A stretch of DNA of 26,247 bases from Ophiocordyceps camponoti-saundersi (nom. inval.) (GCA_003339415.1 PDHQ01000083.1:1-26247); one strand, 5' to 3'. Positions 1 through 11,458 are shown, counted from the stretch's first letter. Notes: generated by a model not told the origin, from the sequence alone. Made by a program: numbers and translations.

Positions 1-681
1 GCTTTACTAAGATTTTATAAGGAGAAAAGAAACTCGGTTTCTTAAAAAGTAGAAAAAAGACGTTTTATTTTATTTCTAGCTTATTAAAATAACTATAATA
101 TTAAGCTTTTTATATAATATTCTCTTTTTAATAAAGTTTCTTATATAATTTATTTTATATTTTTATCTTTTATATTTATAAGTTAATTTAAATATTAGTA
201 TTCTAAGAGCTTAGTATAGGGTAGGAGTTTTAAGTATTTTTTAAAAATATTATATAAATATTTAAAAATATAATAAAATTATAAATATAAACTAAATAAG
301 GCTTATTTTATAGTATATAAGATATTACTTATTATAGCTTTTTTTAAGCTTTATATAATATTTTTAATTTATATAACGGAAATTTACTAATATTTTTATA
401 TCTCTTTATATAAATTTTTTAAAATTAAGAGAAAAATAATAAAAATTAAGAAAAACTATATTATACTTATAGCTTACTAATTTACTTATAAAAGCTTTTT
501 ATTTATTTATTTATTTATTTTATAGTTTTTTTTACTATACTTTTTCTTACTTTATAATATTAATTTCTTCTTTAAAATTTATAGTTTCTTATTTTCTTAG
601 CTTTTATAAGCGTTATTTATTATTCTTAATTAGAAAAATTATATAAATCTATTTTTAGAAAAAATTATAAAAAATTATAAA

Positions 682-828
682 TGATTTTTTTAAAAAAAAT
701 CACTTATAAGTGATTTTTTTTACGTGATTTAAATCACGGATAAAAAAAATCACTTATAAGTGATTTAAATTACGGAAAAAAAAATCACGAAAAATCACTC
801 ACATAATCACTTATAAGTAATTTTTTTC
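682..828. repeat. Cluster of TCAC/GTGA palindromes
   Basis: Several near-perfect palindromes lie end to end. The core ATCACTTATAAGTGAT occurs at 699-714 and 749-764. A degenerate third copy (ATCACTTATAAGTAAT) lies at about 806-821. The palindrome CGTGATTTAAATCACG lies at 723-738, and further single TCAC motifs lie at 784-801. The units are flanked by A-runs and T-runs. The motifs keep CA and TG, which are otherwise nearly absent from the surrounding RIP-mutated DNA. They could be nested terminal inverted repeats of small DNA transposons or hairpin-forming satellite units. I do not recognise the family. Confidence 0.8.
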
Positions 829-2244
829 TAACCTTATATATTAGTTAAATTTTTTAAGTTTACTTAGTTAACTTATTTACTATTATTACTATTATAATTT
901 TTATAATAGCTTCCGCGATATTTATTTTAGCGGTTATTTTAGTAGTAATTATTTAAAAAATAATAAGATTTATTTTAATTTTTATAATAAGTTTTATAAT
1001 TTAAGCTATTAAGATAATTTATTTAGTTTAGATAAATATTATTTTTAAGATATCCTATTTAGTTAAGTTAATCTTAATAGCTTATTATAGTTATATTAGT
1101 AATAACTTAGGGAGTTAATACTTACTAATAAAGCTTATATCTTAGCCTCTCCTTAATTAATATATTAAAGGAGTAACTAAACTTCTCTTAGAAAAGCTAT
1201 TATATAATTAAAGCTATTATTATTTACTTATAAGCTTAGCGCTTAACTTATTTTATAAGATAAATATTCTTAGCTACTTAGATAATATTTTATATTTTTA
1301 TAAAACTTAAAGCTATTATAGCTTATTAAGTAATTATAATATATTAAAATTCTTAGTTAGCTATATTTATAATAAACTTTTAGATAATTATATTAAATAT
1401 AGCTATTTTTAATAAAGGAAGGACTTATATAGCTAATACTCGGTCTTATTTTTTAATAAATTAAAATATTTAGCGAATATAATTATAATATATTTAAAAT
1501 AATTTATTATCTTACTAATTAAATATTATTAATATTTAAAATTATTATAAAATATAATTTAAAATAAATCTTTTTTTAAATAATATTTATAAAACTTTTA
1601 GATTTATTTTAATTATTATATTATTCTTAATATTAATATAAATATTATAAAATAATATATTACTATTAATAAAATTAATAGCTATATTTATTAAGCTAAT
1701 ATTAATTACTTAAATCTTATTATTATAATAAAATATATTTTTATTTAAGCGAATAAATATAAGGTTAATTATTTCTAATTAGTAATAAGCGCTATATATT
1801 TTATTAAACTTACTAATATCCGCCTATATCGGAGGCTTAATTTATTAGCTATATTTACTATCTTAATAAAATTAATCTTAAAAGGCTATAAATTAAAAAG
1901 CTATAAAGTTTAGCTAATATTTATTTAAAATATATATAGCTAATATCTTTATAATAATATTATTTAGAAAAAGTAATTCTAAGTTATAAATAAAATAAAA
2001 TAAAGGGTAAAACGCGAAAAGCGGAGGTTAAGTTAATTTAATATATATTAAAGGTTTTATATATATATATATAAATAAAGAAAAAGAAAAAAAGTAAAAT
2101 AATAAAAAGTAGAAAAAAGGGGCTAACTTCTATCTTATTAAAGAAAAAGTTAATATAGTTAATAAAGCTAAAATTATTTATTATCTCTTTTAATTAAAGT
2201 AAGTAATATAATAAGATTACCTTATTAATTTATATAATTTCCTA

Positions 2245-2249
2245 ATTAT
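2245..2249. repeat. Target-site duplication, left copy
   Basis: ATTAT directly abuts the first base of the 5' LTR and is repeated exactly at 4027-4031 after the 3' LTR. Five bases is the usual integrase footprint for LTR elements. Confidence 0.75.
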
Positions 2250-2459
2250 TATAAGGGATTAGTTTATAACTAATCGTAGCTAAATAGGGGGGATTATAGT
2301 AGATATATTTAGGTCTTCCTAATAGCGCTTAGTTATCGCGCGGGGTATATAGCTAGCTTAGGAAGGGGGCTTCTCTCCTTTCTTCTTCCTCTTTTCGATA
2401 GCTTTAATTATAACTTTACTTTAGCTTACTTCTATAGACGCCTTAGTAAGACCTTTATA
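2250..2459 (+). repeat. 5' LTR
   Basis: This 210-bp repeat is nearly identical to 3817-4026. Both copies carry the short inverted repeat GATTAGTTTATAACTAATC and the GC-rich motif ATCGCGCGGGG. The few differences between copies are mostly A/G or C/T transitions, as RIP would produce. Confidence 0.87.
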
Positions 2460-3816
2460 TTAATTAAAGCTCCTCTTACCGCTAACTAAACGTAAGAGTA
2501 AGATTTTAGTATAGAACGCTATTAAATTTTACTTATATTAGAGCTGCTCTCGGCTTATTCCGGCCTAAACTCTTAGCTAGCTACTATATATATTAAATTT
2601 ATAATTAATAGAGCTATAATTAAGAAGCCTAAGTCCTAATTTTATTATATCTTTTTTTATCTTAGTATTTTCTAGTAGATATTCTTTCCGTATATTACTA
2701 TAGCTATAGATTTTTCTTTTTAGCTTAAAGCTTTTTTAGCGTACGTCTCTAAGCTTCTTAGGAAAAGTTATAAGGAGCGCTAAGTAGGTTTTTCCTTAGT
2801 TAAGATACGTTAGGGGCTATTAGAGCCCCTTAGAGAATATATTATAAGGTAGGAATATATCCTTTTTAAAGCTAAACTATTATATTAGTCTAACTATACT
2901 AAGATTATTTTACTTTTATCTAAGCTATATAAGGAGCTATAAAAGCGCTTCGATCGTAAAAACTAGCTTATAATATACGCGGCCTTCGCTAGCTTTCTCT
3001 AAAGCTTTAATAAAGTATTTAGTTCCGGGAATATTCCTAATATATTAGTTAATTTACCGCCCCCCTTTTTTACTAACTTAATAAATATCGCGTTTATATA
3101 ATCTTATTCTAATATTACTAAGCGCTAGTATTACTATTAATATAACTAGATCGGTTATTTTAAGCGTAACTATCTAAAGCTTTATAAGTAAACGGGGATA
3201 TTAAGGTTAGGGCTTTTTATAAGCGGAGCGGGGAAATTAGAGGTAAATCCGGAGTATTTTAATTAAGGGGATAATAAGTAAGGAGGGATAAGTATACGCT
3301 AGATATTATAGCCTAAGTAATTTCCGGCCTCGTTACGTTACCTTATATAAGGATAGTCCGCGCGCGGCTTAGGCGCGTAAATTTATTAGTAAATACGTAC
3401 TATAGTTATATTACGCCTTAGCTTATAAACTAGCGCTAGTAGTATATAGCGATAAATATATAACTAGCTTTACTATTTACCGCGATTAAGGTATTCTCTA
3501 AGCTTCCCGTAACTAGCACGGTATTACCTAATCTTATACGCTAGCTATATAAGTAAATTTTTACTATTAGTATATAAGTTTATTAATTCCTACTTTAAGT
3601 AATATTATAATTCTAAGCTTATTAGAATCTTCCCTATAAGGATTAAGGTTTAATTCCCTAAGCTATAAGGGAGCTTTTCTGCCCTCTTATCCTTATCTTT
3701 ACGGAGGCTATTAAGCTATTAGCTAGGGACTATATAGAGCGTTTCGCTAGCGTAATAATACGTTAACTTTTCCGTCCTACGCTCCTATTTCCTCGGCCGG
3801 CCTAAGGAAGGGGCTA

Positions 3817-4026
3817 TATAAGGGATTAGTTTATAACTAATCGTAGCTAGATAGGGGGGATTATAGCGGATATGTTTAGGTCTTCCCGATAGCGCTTAGT
3901 TATCGCGCGGGGTATATAGCTAGCTCGGGAAGGGGGCTTCTCTCCCTTCTTCTTCCTCTCTTTAATAGCTTTAATTATAACTCTATTTTAGCTTACTTCT
4001 ATAGACGCCTTAGTGAGACCTTTATA
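3817..4026 (+). repeat. 3' LTR
   Basis: This is the second 210-bp LTR copy, preceded by the polypurine tract and followed by the target-site duplication ATTAT. It retains a few TG dinucleotides (about 3872 and 4013) that read TA in the 5' copy, so it is slightly less mutated. Confidence 0.87.
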
Positions 4027-4031
4027 ATTAT
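4027..4031. repeat. Target-site duplication, right copy
   Basis: ATTAT directly follows the last base of the 3' LTR and matches 2245-2249. In such AT-rich DNA a chance match is possible, but its exact position at both ends of equal-length repeats supports it. Confidence 0.75.
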
Positions 4032-4372
4032 TAAATAAATTACTATTAGGAAGGAACTTAATTACTAAGTAAGTAAGTTAGTTAAAAAAAAGGTAAAAAG
4101 TAAAAATCTTAATAATATCTTAAAAGCCTTAAATTATTATTATATTAAGTTAAATATAATCGTATTCCTAAGTATATATAGTAATTAGTAATTAATACTA
4201 AGAGATTAATCCCCCCCCTTATCTTAGTTATTAGCTAGATAAGTTAATAATAAAAGGATTAAATAAGCTAATTATAAGTATAAGAAATAGGCTTAATACG
4301 AAGGTTAATAAATACCCCTATTTATTAATATATATATATATCCTCTAAGAATAACTACCCCCCTATATAGGC

Positions 4373-5028
4373 AGTTAAGCAAATACTGGTCATATGACCA
4401 GAATAACGTAATCCCCTTTTAACCTTCCCCCTCCAGCTACTGCACAGCGACTTCACAGCGGGTGCTGCGCGGAGTGCAATACGTTTCTGTTAGGGAGAAA
4501 TGCAGCTGAACCAATTGACTGCCAAGGATGGCCTTGAATAGCCACCAAACAAGCAAAACACACGAAGCTAAGACTGGGGTAGCAATTGTGTATTGTGGTG
4601 ATCTGTCTGCATAAGAAGAGCCCAGCCCCTCGCTCTGAGTGTAAGAGTCATGCCTGACTCAAGCCTGACTGCCATCACAGAGGAAGAAGGAAAGGTTTGA
4701 AGCCTCAAAGCGGCAAACGGGTCGTGCTCAATTTGACCCTAGGCATGATGATCTGTCTTTAAAGGATGCCAATGTGCGCCCCGTGCCGTACCAGGCGTGC
4801 CTTTCATGGCAGGCCCTCATGCCTGCAGCCCGCCCATCACATGGCTTCTATGGAAAAGACGATGGCGACAAATTCATGTATGTAAGACGAACCAGGAAGG
4901 GTTGATAGCCTCGTGGTAGGTGACAAAGCTTAGGTAAGAGAGGGATAGCAAGAAAGAAAGAGATCACATTCTTATTCGCACCCCCCCTTTCACCACTAAA
5001 CCTCATATCATCAGGTTAGTACCCTGAC
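4373..5028. other. Intergenic; upstream of biotin ligase
   Basis: Base composition returns to normal here. A perfect 16-base palindrome lies at 4386-4401, only about 13 bases from the end of the RIP block. The remainder presumably holds the biotin ligase promoter and 5' UTR. I see no coding frame, tRNA or recognisable regulatory element. Confidence 0.6.
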
Positions 5029-7299
5029 ATGGCGCCGCGGCGGCTCAACGTCCTCGTCTTTACAGGCAAGCTTTCCTCCCTATCCCATCCCTCCGACATC
5101 TCTTCAACCGCATCTAATATTCGCAAGCGAGGGTAAAAACGACTGCAATAAAATAAGACAGGCACCGGCACCAGCGCGGAGTCGGTACGCCAATGCCTCT
5201 ACTCCCTCCGTCGGCTTCTATCGGCCGACTACGCCGTCACGGCCGTGGGCGAGAACGCGCTCCTCAAGGAGCCATGGCCCTCGACGTGCGCCCTCCTCGT
5301 CTTCCCCGGCGGAGCGGACCTGGGCTACTGCCGCGTCTTCAACGGGGAGGGGAACCGACGGATCCAAGACTATGTCCGTCGTGGGGGGGCCTATCTCGGC
5401 CTCTGCGCTGGAGGCTACTACGGCAGTGCCCGGTGCGAGTTCGAGGTCGGGAACCCCCCGCTCGACGTCGTCGGCCCGAGAGAGCTGGCTTTCTTCCCTT
5501 CTACCTGTCGAGGCGCTGCCTTTAGTGGCTTCCGTTATGGTAGTGAGAGGGGGGCGCGGGCGGCGAGGTTGCGCGTCAATACGGCATTCTTGGACGACGC
5601 TTCTGTGCCTGAGTCGTTCTCATCTTATTATAATGGTGGAGGCGTCTTCGTCGATGCTGCGGCAAAACGGAATGTTCATGTCTTGGCCTCGTACACTGAT
5701 CGGCTCGATGTCGATGGTGGTCCTGCTGCGGTTGTTCTCTGTTCTGTTGGAGAGGGCCATGCTATCCTCTCCGGACCGCATCCCGAGTACGCGCCCTTGC
5801 ACGCATCCCCCTTTACCCATCTTCTTCTCCCCTCGAGTCAAGAGCTATCTGCTGATGAAGACGGGCGGGGAGGGAGCTAGATTTGCCGCTGTCAACCTCC
5901 ATCCCCAACCCGATATACCGGGCTATGCCGATCTCATCGACAAGCTCATCGCCGACGACGGGCCTCGCGTACGCTTCCTGAGGGCCTGTCTCGTCAAGCT
6001 CGGCCTCCAAGTCAGTCCGCAGCAGGAATCTGTGCCCCCCTTATCTCATCTACATCTCTCTTCTTCCTGCAACGGGTCTAAAGTGATGGATGTTCTCGGA
6101 GCACTGGACGACATTCTCGTCAAGGAGAACGGACGAGATGTTATAAGAGGAGAGGTAGACTCCTTTTACATCCGGAACCGGCGGCGAGATAGCTTCTTCG
6201 ACCGTGTTGCTCTTCCGCAGCCGACAATCGCCGACGACGGTCACATCGACTTCGCCGCCGTCCCCAAAAGCATCATCGCCCACGAGCACGACCAGCCCAG
6301 CCTGGAATCGACGCCTCATTTCGATCACAACCTCTACTATGCCAATTTGGCTCGCTTCCAAGCCACGGAGCCGGATGCGACTGACTGGGGCAGCGTCCTT
6401 TTATACGGCGAGGTGGTGACGAGCACCAACTCCATCCTGGAAAAGTTGTCCATCCCCTCCCTCTCTCTTCTCCAGAAAAGGGGGGCTTTAAGACGCTGAC
6501 CGTGGTATTATGAGGCACGCACAGAAATCCTAGTTTCACCAGCAGGCTGCCGACGGGCTTCACCCTTTCAGCATCGACGCAACTAGCAGGTCGCGGCCGC
6601 GGCACCAACGCCTGGATCGCTCCGCCTGGGGCCCTCATGTTCTCGACCGTCATCAACCACCCAGGCCACCTCGCAGTATCGCGTCCGCCCATCTTCCTTC
6701 AGTACATCGCGGCCATCGCCGTGGTCGAAGCCGTTCAGTCACTAGGCCCTGCCTACGAGTCGCTGCCGGTGAAGCTCAAGTGGCCCAACGACATCTACGC
6801 CCTGGACCCAACAAAGCCGGCCTCGCAACGTCAGTACGTCAAGATCGGGGGCGTCCTCTCCCACTGCGGCTACTGCGACGGCCAGTATCAAGTCGTGCTC
6901 GGCATCGGCATCAACGCGACCAACCCGCGCCCGACGACGTCACTCTCTGATCTCTTGGGCGCACACTCTACCGCCGCTACGGCGCCTCTCCGGCTCGAGA
7001 TTCTCCTCGCCCGTATCCTCACCCGGCTCGAGGCCGTGCACGCGCAATTCCTGCGTCACGGCTTCTCCGACGACCTCGAGAGACGCTACTATCGCCATTG
7101 GCTGCATACGGGCCAGCTCGTTTCCCTCGAGGCGGAGGGCGGCGTCCGGGCCCGCATCCTCGGAATCACCCGTGACTGGGGCATGCTGCGCGCCGAGGAG
7201 ACGGACGCCGAGGGGAGAGGGACGGGAAAGATTTGGACGCTCCAGAGTGACGAGAATAGCTTCGATTTCTGGAAGGGCCTGGTCCGACGGAAGCTTTGA
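5029..7299 (+). CDS. BPL1: Biotin--protein ligase (holocarboxylase synthetase)
   Basis: The product activates biotin with ATP and attaches it to lysines of carboxylases such as acetyl-CoA and pyruvate carboxylase. Model: exons 5029-5065, 5162-5786, 5881-6444 and 6534-7299, giving 663 aa, close to yeast Bpl1 (690 aa). The N-terminal half is the BPL_N glutamine-amidotransferase-like domain (NVLVFTGTGTS at the start, GLCAGG around Cys94). The C-terminal half is the BirA/LplA fold, with GRGRG (residues 428-432), the biotinyl-AMP loop, and KWPNDIY (491-497). Intron 1 has a GC donor (AG|GCAAGC), forced by the joined NVLVFTGTGTS. Intron 2 joins HPE to FAAVN cleanly. Intron 3 has a weak donor (AAAA|GTTGTC), and acceptors at 6533, 6542 or 6545 all keep frame, so a few residues near Leu-Glu before LPTGF are uncertain. 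The start is the first ATG and matches the family start. Confidence 0.92.
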
Positions 7300-7558
7300 T
7301 GTAACATTGTACGACACTGATAGAAGCGAAGACGTCTCCTCCGCCTTTTGCCTGCCTCGAAGCATCCCGCGGCGAAAGAAAAAATCATTGTACCGCCCTT
7401 TGCCCCTCTCCTCTTCCCTTTTAAACGCCATGCCATGCCGTAGTCGAGTGAAGATTTACATATACAGAGCAGGGGGGAGGGCCCAAGGAGTGTATCACGG
7501 TAGATTGTGCAGCCCCATCTCCCCCAAAGACGGACGAAGATAAAATGCCGTCGATGCG

Positions 7559-8085
7559 TCACCGATCCTTGTATATCTTTGGTTTCCACCCCTCCTTGAC
7601 CTCAGCCTCCAACTCAGCCTTTTCGCGTATAGGGCCGAGTTCGCGCTCAAAGCGCTCCTTGGCACGAACGATTTTACTCTGCAGGTAAAAGCTACCGCCC
7701 TTTTGCGGCTCGTTTGCGTCGAAGAGCTGCTTGTACCGATCGAGCACCTCTTCAACGTTTGCCTTTCCCCCCGCGGGAGGTTTGACGTTTAGGATGCGAC
7801 AGGCCTCGTCGAGCGTCATGCCGGACGATAGAGATGCGCGGGCCGACGAGGAGGTGGAGGAGCTGCCGCCGGCTTTGGATTGAACGCGTTGGTATTCTGA
7901 TGCTGCTTGCGCTTGGCGGTAGGCTGCCATGAAGGACCGGCCTAGAATTCGGGAGCCGGTGATGAAGGCTGTGATGATGAATCGGTGGGCCTGGTGGAAT
8001 GAGGAGAGAGTTGGTTAGCGATTTTGGATGTGAGAGGAGGAGGAGGAGGTTTGTTCATGGATGTTTCTCATGGGTACGCTACCAT
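7559..8085 (-). CDS. PAM16: Mitochondrial import motor subunit Tim16/Pam16
   Basis: This J-like protein of the inner-membrane TIM23 import motor pairs with Pam18/Tim14 and restrains its stimulation of mtHsp70. Model on the minus strand: exon 1 is only the ATG (8083-8085), intron 7991-8082 (GTAGCG...CAG with a CTAAC branch point), then exon 2 7559-7990, giving 144 aa. Joining gives M-AHRFIITAFITGSRILGR, the conserved Pam16 N-terminus that inserts in the inner membrane. The J-like domain begins near residue 59 (MTLDEACRILNV). DRY (85-87) stands where true J proteins have HPD, as expected for this subunit. A Ser-rich linker lies at about 43-57. The gene is convergent with the biotin ligase, with a 259-bp gap. 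Confidence 0.93.
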
Positions 8086-9138
8086 TTTGTTAGATTAGAG
8101 GCGTTTCTCGTCGCGGATGGGGGGGAAATACCGGGAAGAGGGTAAATGTCGCGATGATCGGCTACGAGACGTTCGTTTTTTCCCCTTCCATTGATTGGAT
8201 GAAAGTGAGTTGCGGAGTCTTGCTATGTGTCCACCGTGTGTGCTGCTAGAAGCGTGCTATATGTCCATCATTACCATGCTACTTGTCAGTCCAGCATAAG
8301 CACCGCCCCCGGCCCCTTTACCTCACGCCCGCCCGGCACCCGAGCTCGGCACTGCAGCCCCGGGGCCTCGACCATCTACCAACGTTTCTTCTCTGGGTAT
8401 CGAGAAGTCGACTTCTACATGTGTTCCGGCCAGGACTAGATGGAAGATAGTTCACGTGTCTCGTCAGTGTCCGCGACCAGCCAAAAAGACAGCGTTAGCT
8501 GCTTCACTCGCTGTCGATGACGAGAATATGTACATACGATCCCTCCAACGGATGACAAGGTCGCCAATCTATGCGGGGCATTTGCCGTGACGGAAATCCG
8601 TAGCTTGTGTCCATCCAGGGACTCGTTTAACAGCTGCTTCATGTAAAACACGGCCTGACCTTGGCGGAATTGATAGAATTATGGCAAGGATCCTACATCT
8701 TTGATCTCGAGAATGGCTCCGAGACCCTTCCCGAGGCCATGTTTCTCTGCACTGTACAGATAGACTTATTCAACCTTTTTTGCAAGGTACTAGATCAAGA
8801 TGCGGAATCCTGCCGTTTCGTCATGACCAAGGGGTCTTCATTACTGAGCCGAGTGACGAGTCCCAGCTATCAAGAAGAAACACGTGACATGGCCATACCC
8901 CCTTACCCGTGCCTCGAACAGCCCCGTCGATGATGACAATGAATGGCTGGCTGTCTGTACTACATGAAGCAACGACTCACCCCAAAATTGGGTTTGCCGA
9001 ACCGGAGAAAAAGAGGCAAATCAGAGGGGGAAACTTGAGTTCGCCGAAGGGGAAGCGAAGCGTCATCGCCACGCGCGCGACCCTCAGTCGCAAGGATCAG
9101 AGGGAGAAAGAAAAAAAAGCGAAGCAAAGCAGCAAGCC
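8086..9138. other. Intergenic, divergent promoter region
   Basis: This interval separates the starts of PAM16 (-) and the SmgGDS-like gene (+). Short open frames here show no recognisable protein. CACGTG E-box hexamers occur at about 8452 and 8881. Purine-rich sequence just before 9139 is presumably 5' UTR. Confidence 0.55.
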
Positions 9139-11458
9139 ATGACGCCGGAAGAGATCGAGACCCTACTGGGGCGGGCCGATGACGAGGATGAGCCGACGAG
9201 GATCGCCCGCTTACTTCCTGTTCTCGAAGCGTGGAGAGGTGCGAGAGGGGTCGAGAGGGAGGTTATAGCGAGGAAGCTTGGTGATGGCAGTCGAGATGGT
9301 TTGACTCCCCCCCCCTCTCTCTTCTCGTCTGTTGCATTTCATCCACATTCCTCATCGACATGCATATATGTATCGATATCTGTATACCCTCATACAAACA
9401 TGTGTATATACATACATGCATACATACAATCATATGTATGTGTGTTTTGTACTCGTCTTCATTCATATCCGTGTTGTACATGCGTCTCTGACTTGCAAAC
9501 CAGTGGCATGGCGTCGTCCCATAGGCGACTCCGGCATCCTCGACTTCTGTCTTCACCTCTTAGCGGAAGGTGATGACAATGAAGCACCAAGCCTGGATCT
9601 ACAACTCCACTGCCTCCGTCTCGTCGGCAACGCCTGCGCCGATACAGATGAGAACCGAGCCCGGGTTGTGCGTCAAGATGGCCTCGCCAGCATCATCCGT
9701 CGTCTGGCCGACGATAGCCTCGCTCCCGTAGCCGTGCCCGTCTTGCTCAACGTCCTCATGGACTATGGTGAGTCTCATCCATCTCCCTCTCCCTCTTCCC
9801 CCTCCCTCTACTTCACATTGACTGCCTTGTGCTTCTCTTCTCTTACAAGAACATGTGCACAAACAGAAGCGGCGCAACAGGCGGCCTCACGCTCCGGTCT
9901 AAGCCGCCATCTCGTCACCATCTTGTCCTCTTCCTCTCCTGAGACGCCGCCAACCTTGTTGTCCCACATTTGCAGAGTATTGGATATGCTCGTCTCACAA
10001 GATGGCGAGCCGGAAGTCGCTTCTCCCTCCACCGTCGACGTCCTCCTTCAGCTGGCATCAAGCCTGCCCATCAAGGAGGCCAACGATGACGATGATGATG
10101 ACGACGACGACGACATCATCCTCTCCCTCGTCGAACTGACCGCCTCCTACCTCGCAAATCAAGACTTCCAAACCAGCCTCATCTCCGGCCCCTCCATGAG
10201 CCTCTTCATCCAAGTCTTTCGTCGCCTGCACTCGCTCCCCTTACCCCAAGACCCGGATCAGGCAAGCCGTCTGAAGCGGCTACTAACATCGTCCCTCCTG
10301 ACAACCCTATCCGACCTCTCGGGCAACGACTCATTTCCAACACATCACCCTCCTTCCTCACCCGTCTTCCAAACTCTTCTGTCTTGGATCCGCGCTTCAG
10401 ATTGCCCCGGCCTTCAATCCGCAGCCTGCCTCGCACTCGGTAACCTTTCGCGCTCAGACGAAGCATCAGTCGGGCTCATCGAGCGAGACGCAATCCACAC
10501 GCCTCTGATCCGCCTGCTATCCGATCCCGACGTCCAGAACCTTCAGCTGCTGCATCTAGCCCTGTCGTTTTGTCGTAACCTCGCCATCCCCTCGCCGAAC
10601 AAGCCGACGCTCGGCCCCCTGCTTGAACCGTCATGCGTGCCCCGGATCCTCAGTTCTGACGCGCTTCCTCAGCTTCAGCTGCCCGCCGTCTCCGTCGTCA
10701 GACTGCTACTGCTCAACTGTCGGCCCAACGTCCGTCGGTTATGCGGCTCGGACGATTCCATCGCCGCCATCGTCTCCCTCTTTCATCGCTCCGACGTCGA
10801 GCCCGCAAAGGCAGAAGCCGCCCGCTGCGTCGTGGCCCTCTGTCGTGCGCTGCACTCGTCGCCGTCGGCTCCTTCACACATCCTAGGCTCCCCGTCAGCT
10901 CTCTCTCAGTCTCAAGACACATCAACACCATCAGATTCCCTACCAACAACAGACGATGACGACGGCGCGGAACAACGAAGCCTCTTCTACCAAAAGCACG
11001 ACCCAAGCAGACCCCTATCATTCCTCCTCCCGCAAAAGAAATGGCCCGCCCTCCGCTCCGAAGCCTGGTTCGTCCTCGCCCTCATGAGCCGCTCCCCAGA
11101 CGGCGCAAAAGTCGTCAACGCCGCCATCGACCCTCAGCCCTCATTCGACGCCCTTGTCGAGGCAATCACCGGCCTCCCTCCTCCGCCTCACGGTGAAACC
11201 TCCCCTACTCATTACCAACACGATCAACACGCAGCTTCTTCATCCGCCATCGTCCCTGACCTACAGCTGGAGCCGCAACAGGCCAGCAGACCGGAGCAGC
11301 CGGCAAGCGTAGCAAAGGCCGACAGGGAAAATGCCCTCGTCCTCGTGACCGGGCTGTTGAGCCACGGGGAGAGTGAGATTTCGGCGCCGAGACTGGCCTT
11401 GTTGCGGCGATTGGTACATGAAGGGGCGGAACTCGTCGCCGCGCAGAGGACGCAGTAA
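9139..11458 (+). CDS. SmgGDS-like armadillo-repeat protein (Rap1GDS1 family)
   Basis: The product resembles the animal small-GTPase GDP-dissociation stimulator SmgGDS/RAP1GDS1, an all-helical armadillo protein that chaperones or activates Ras/Rho-type GTPases; its role in fungi is little studied. Model: exons 9139-9298, 9504-9767 and 9867-11458, giving 671 aa. Joining exon 1 to 2 gives GDGSRDVAWRRPIGDSGILDF; the codon split by the intron is Val. Armadillo-like helical repeats run through most of the protein, for example LQLHCLRLVGNACAD, LQSAACLALGNLSR and LRSEAWFVLALMSR. A run of ten Asp codons lies near 10086-10115, and the segment before LPQKKWPALRSEAW is low complexity. Intron 1 (205 nt) is rich in TGTA/ATAC repeats and has a weak GTTTGA donor but a good CTGAC branch point. 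Intron 2 has a consensus GTGAGT. The exact family name is from memory of fungal homologues. Confidence 0.75.

Larger units (their letters stand above)
2250..4026 (+). mobile_element. Short RIP-inactivated LTR retrotransposon, gag-type relic
   Basis: Two 210-bp direct repeats (2250-2459 and 3817-4026) bound a 1357-bp interior. The repeats start TATAAGGG and end CCTTTATA, which fits original TG...CA ends after RIP. An identical pentamer ATTAT lies immediately outside each end (2245-2249 and 4027-4031) and is the target-site duplication. A purine tract, AAGGAAGGGG, sits at 3804-3813, just before the 3' LTR, and sets the strand. At 3132-3173 the codon spacing matches a C-x2-C-x3-G-H-x4-C zinc knuckle if RIP-type changes at the Cys and His codons are allowed. 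The interior is too short for gag plus pol, so this is a gag-only non-autonomous or internally deleted element. Superfamily unknown. Confidence 0.85.
1..4372. other. AT-rich, RIP-mutated, gene-free block
   Basis: This stretch is very AT-rich and almost lacks CpA and TpG dinucleotides. Reading by eye I find only about five outside the palindrome cluster near 682-812. TpA is abundant and CpG survives (for example the CGCGCGGGG stretch in each LTR). Loss of CpA/TpG with gain of TpA is the hallmark of repeat-induced point mutation in ascomycetes. No meaningful open frame survives. The block ends abruptly near 4373, where CA and TG become normal. It contains an LTR element at 2250-4026 and, by inference, other decayed repeats, but I recognise no family in 1-2244 or 4032-4372. 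Confidence 0.93.

Noticed and set aside
1..2244. Other transposon families in the AT-rich block
   Set aside because: Too decayed by RIP to assign. I saw no second pair of direct or inverted terminal repeats with target duplications.
5372..5880. Plus-strand open frame overlapping the biotin ligase N-terminal half
   Set aside because: Only the part after 5881 is real exon. Before that the true frame is the one carrying GGADLGY and GLCAGG.
8661..9142. Small open frames upstream of the SmgGDS-like gene
   Set aside because: No family resemblance. They lie in the likely promoter and 5' UTR.
9332..9503. Coding extension upstream of 9504 in the SmgGDS-like gene
   Set aside because: This stretch is a TGTA/ATAC-rich intron. 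The real N-terminus is at 9139, and the family-like GDGSR...WRRPIGDSG join supports splicing.
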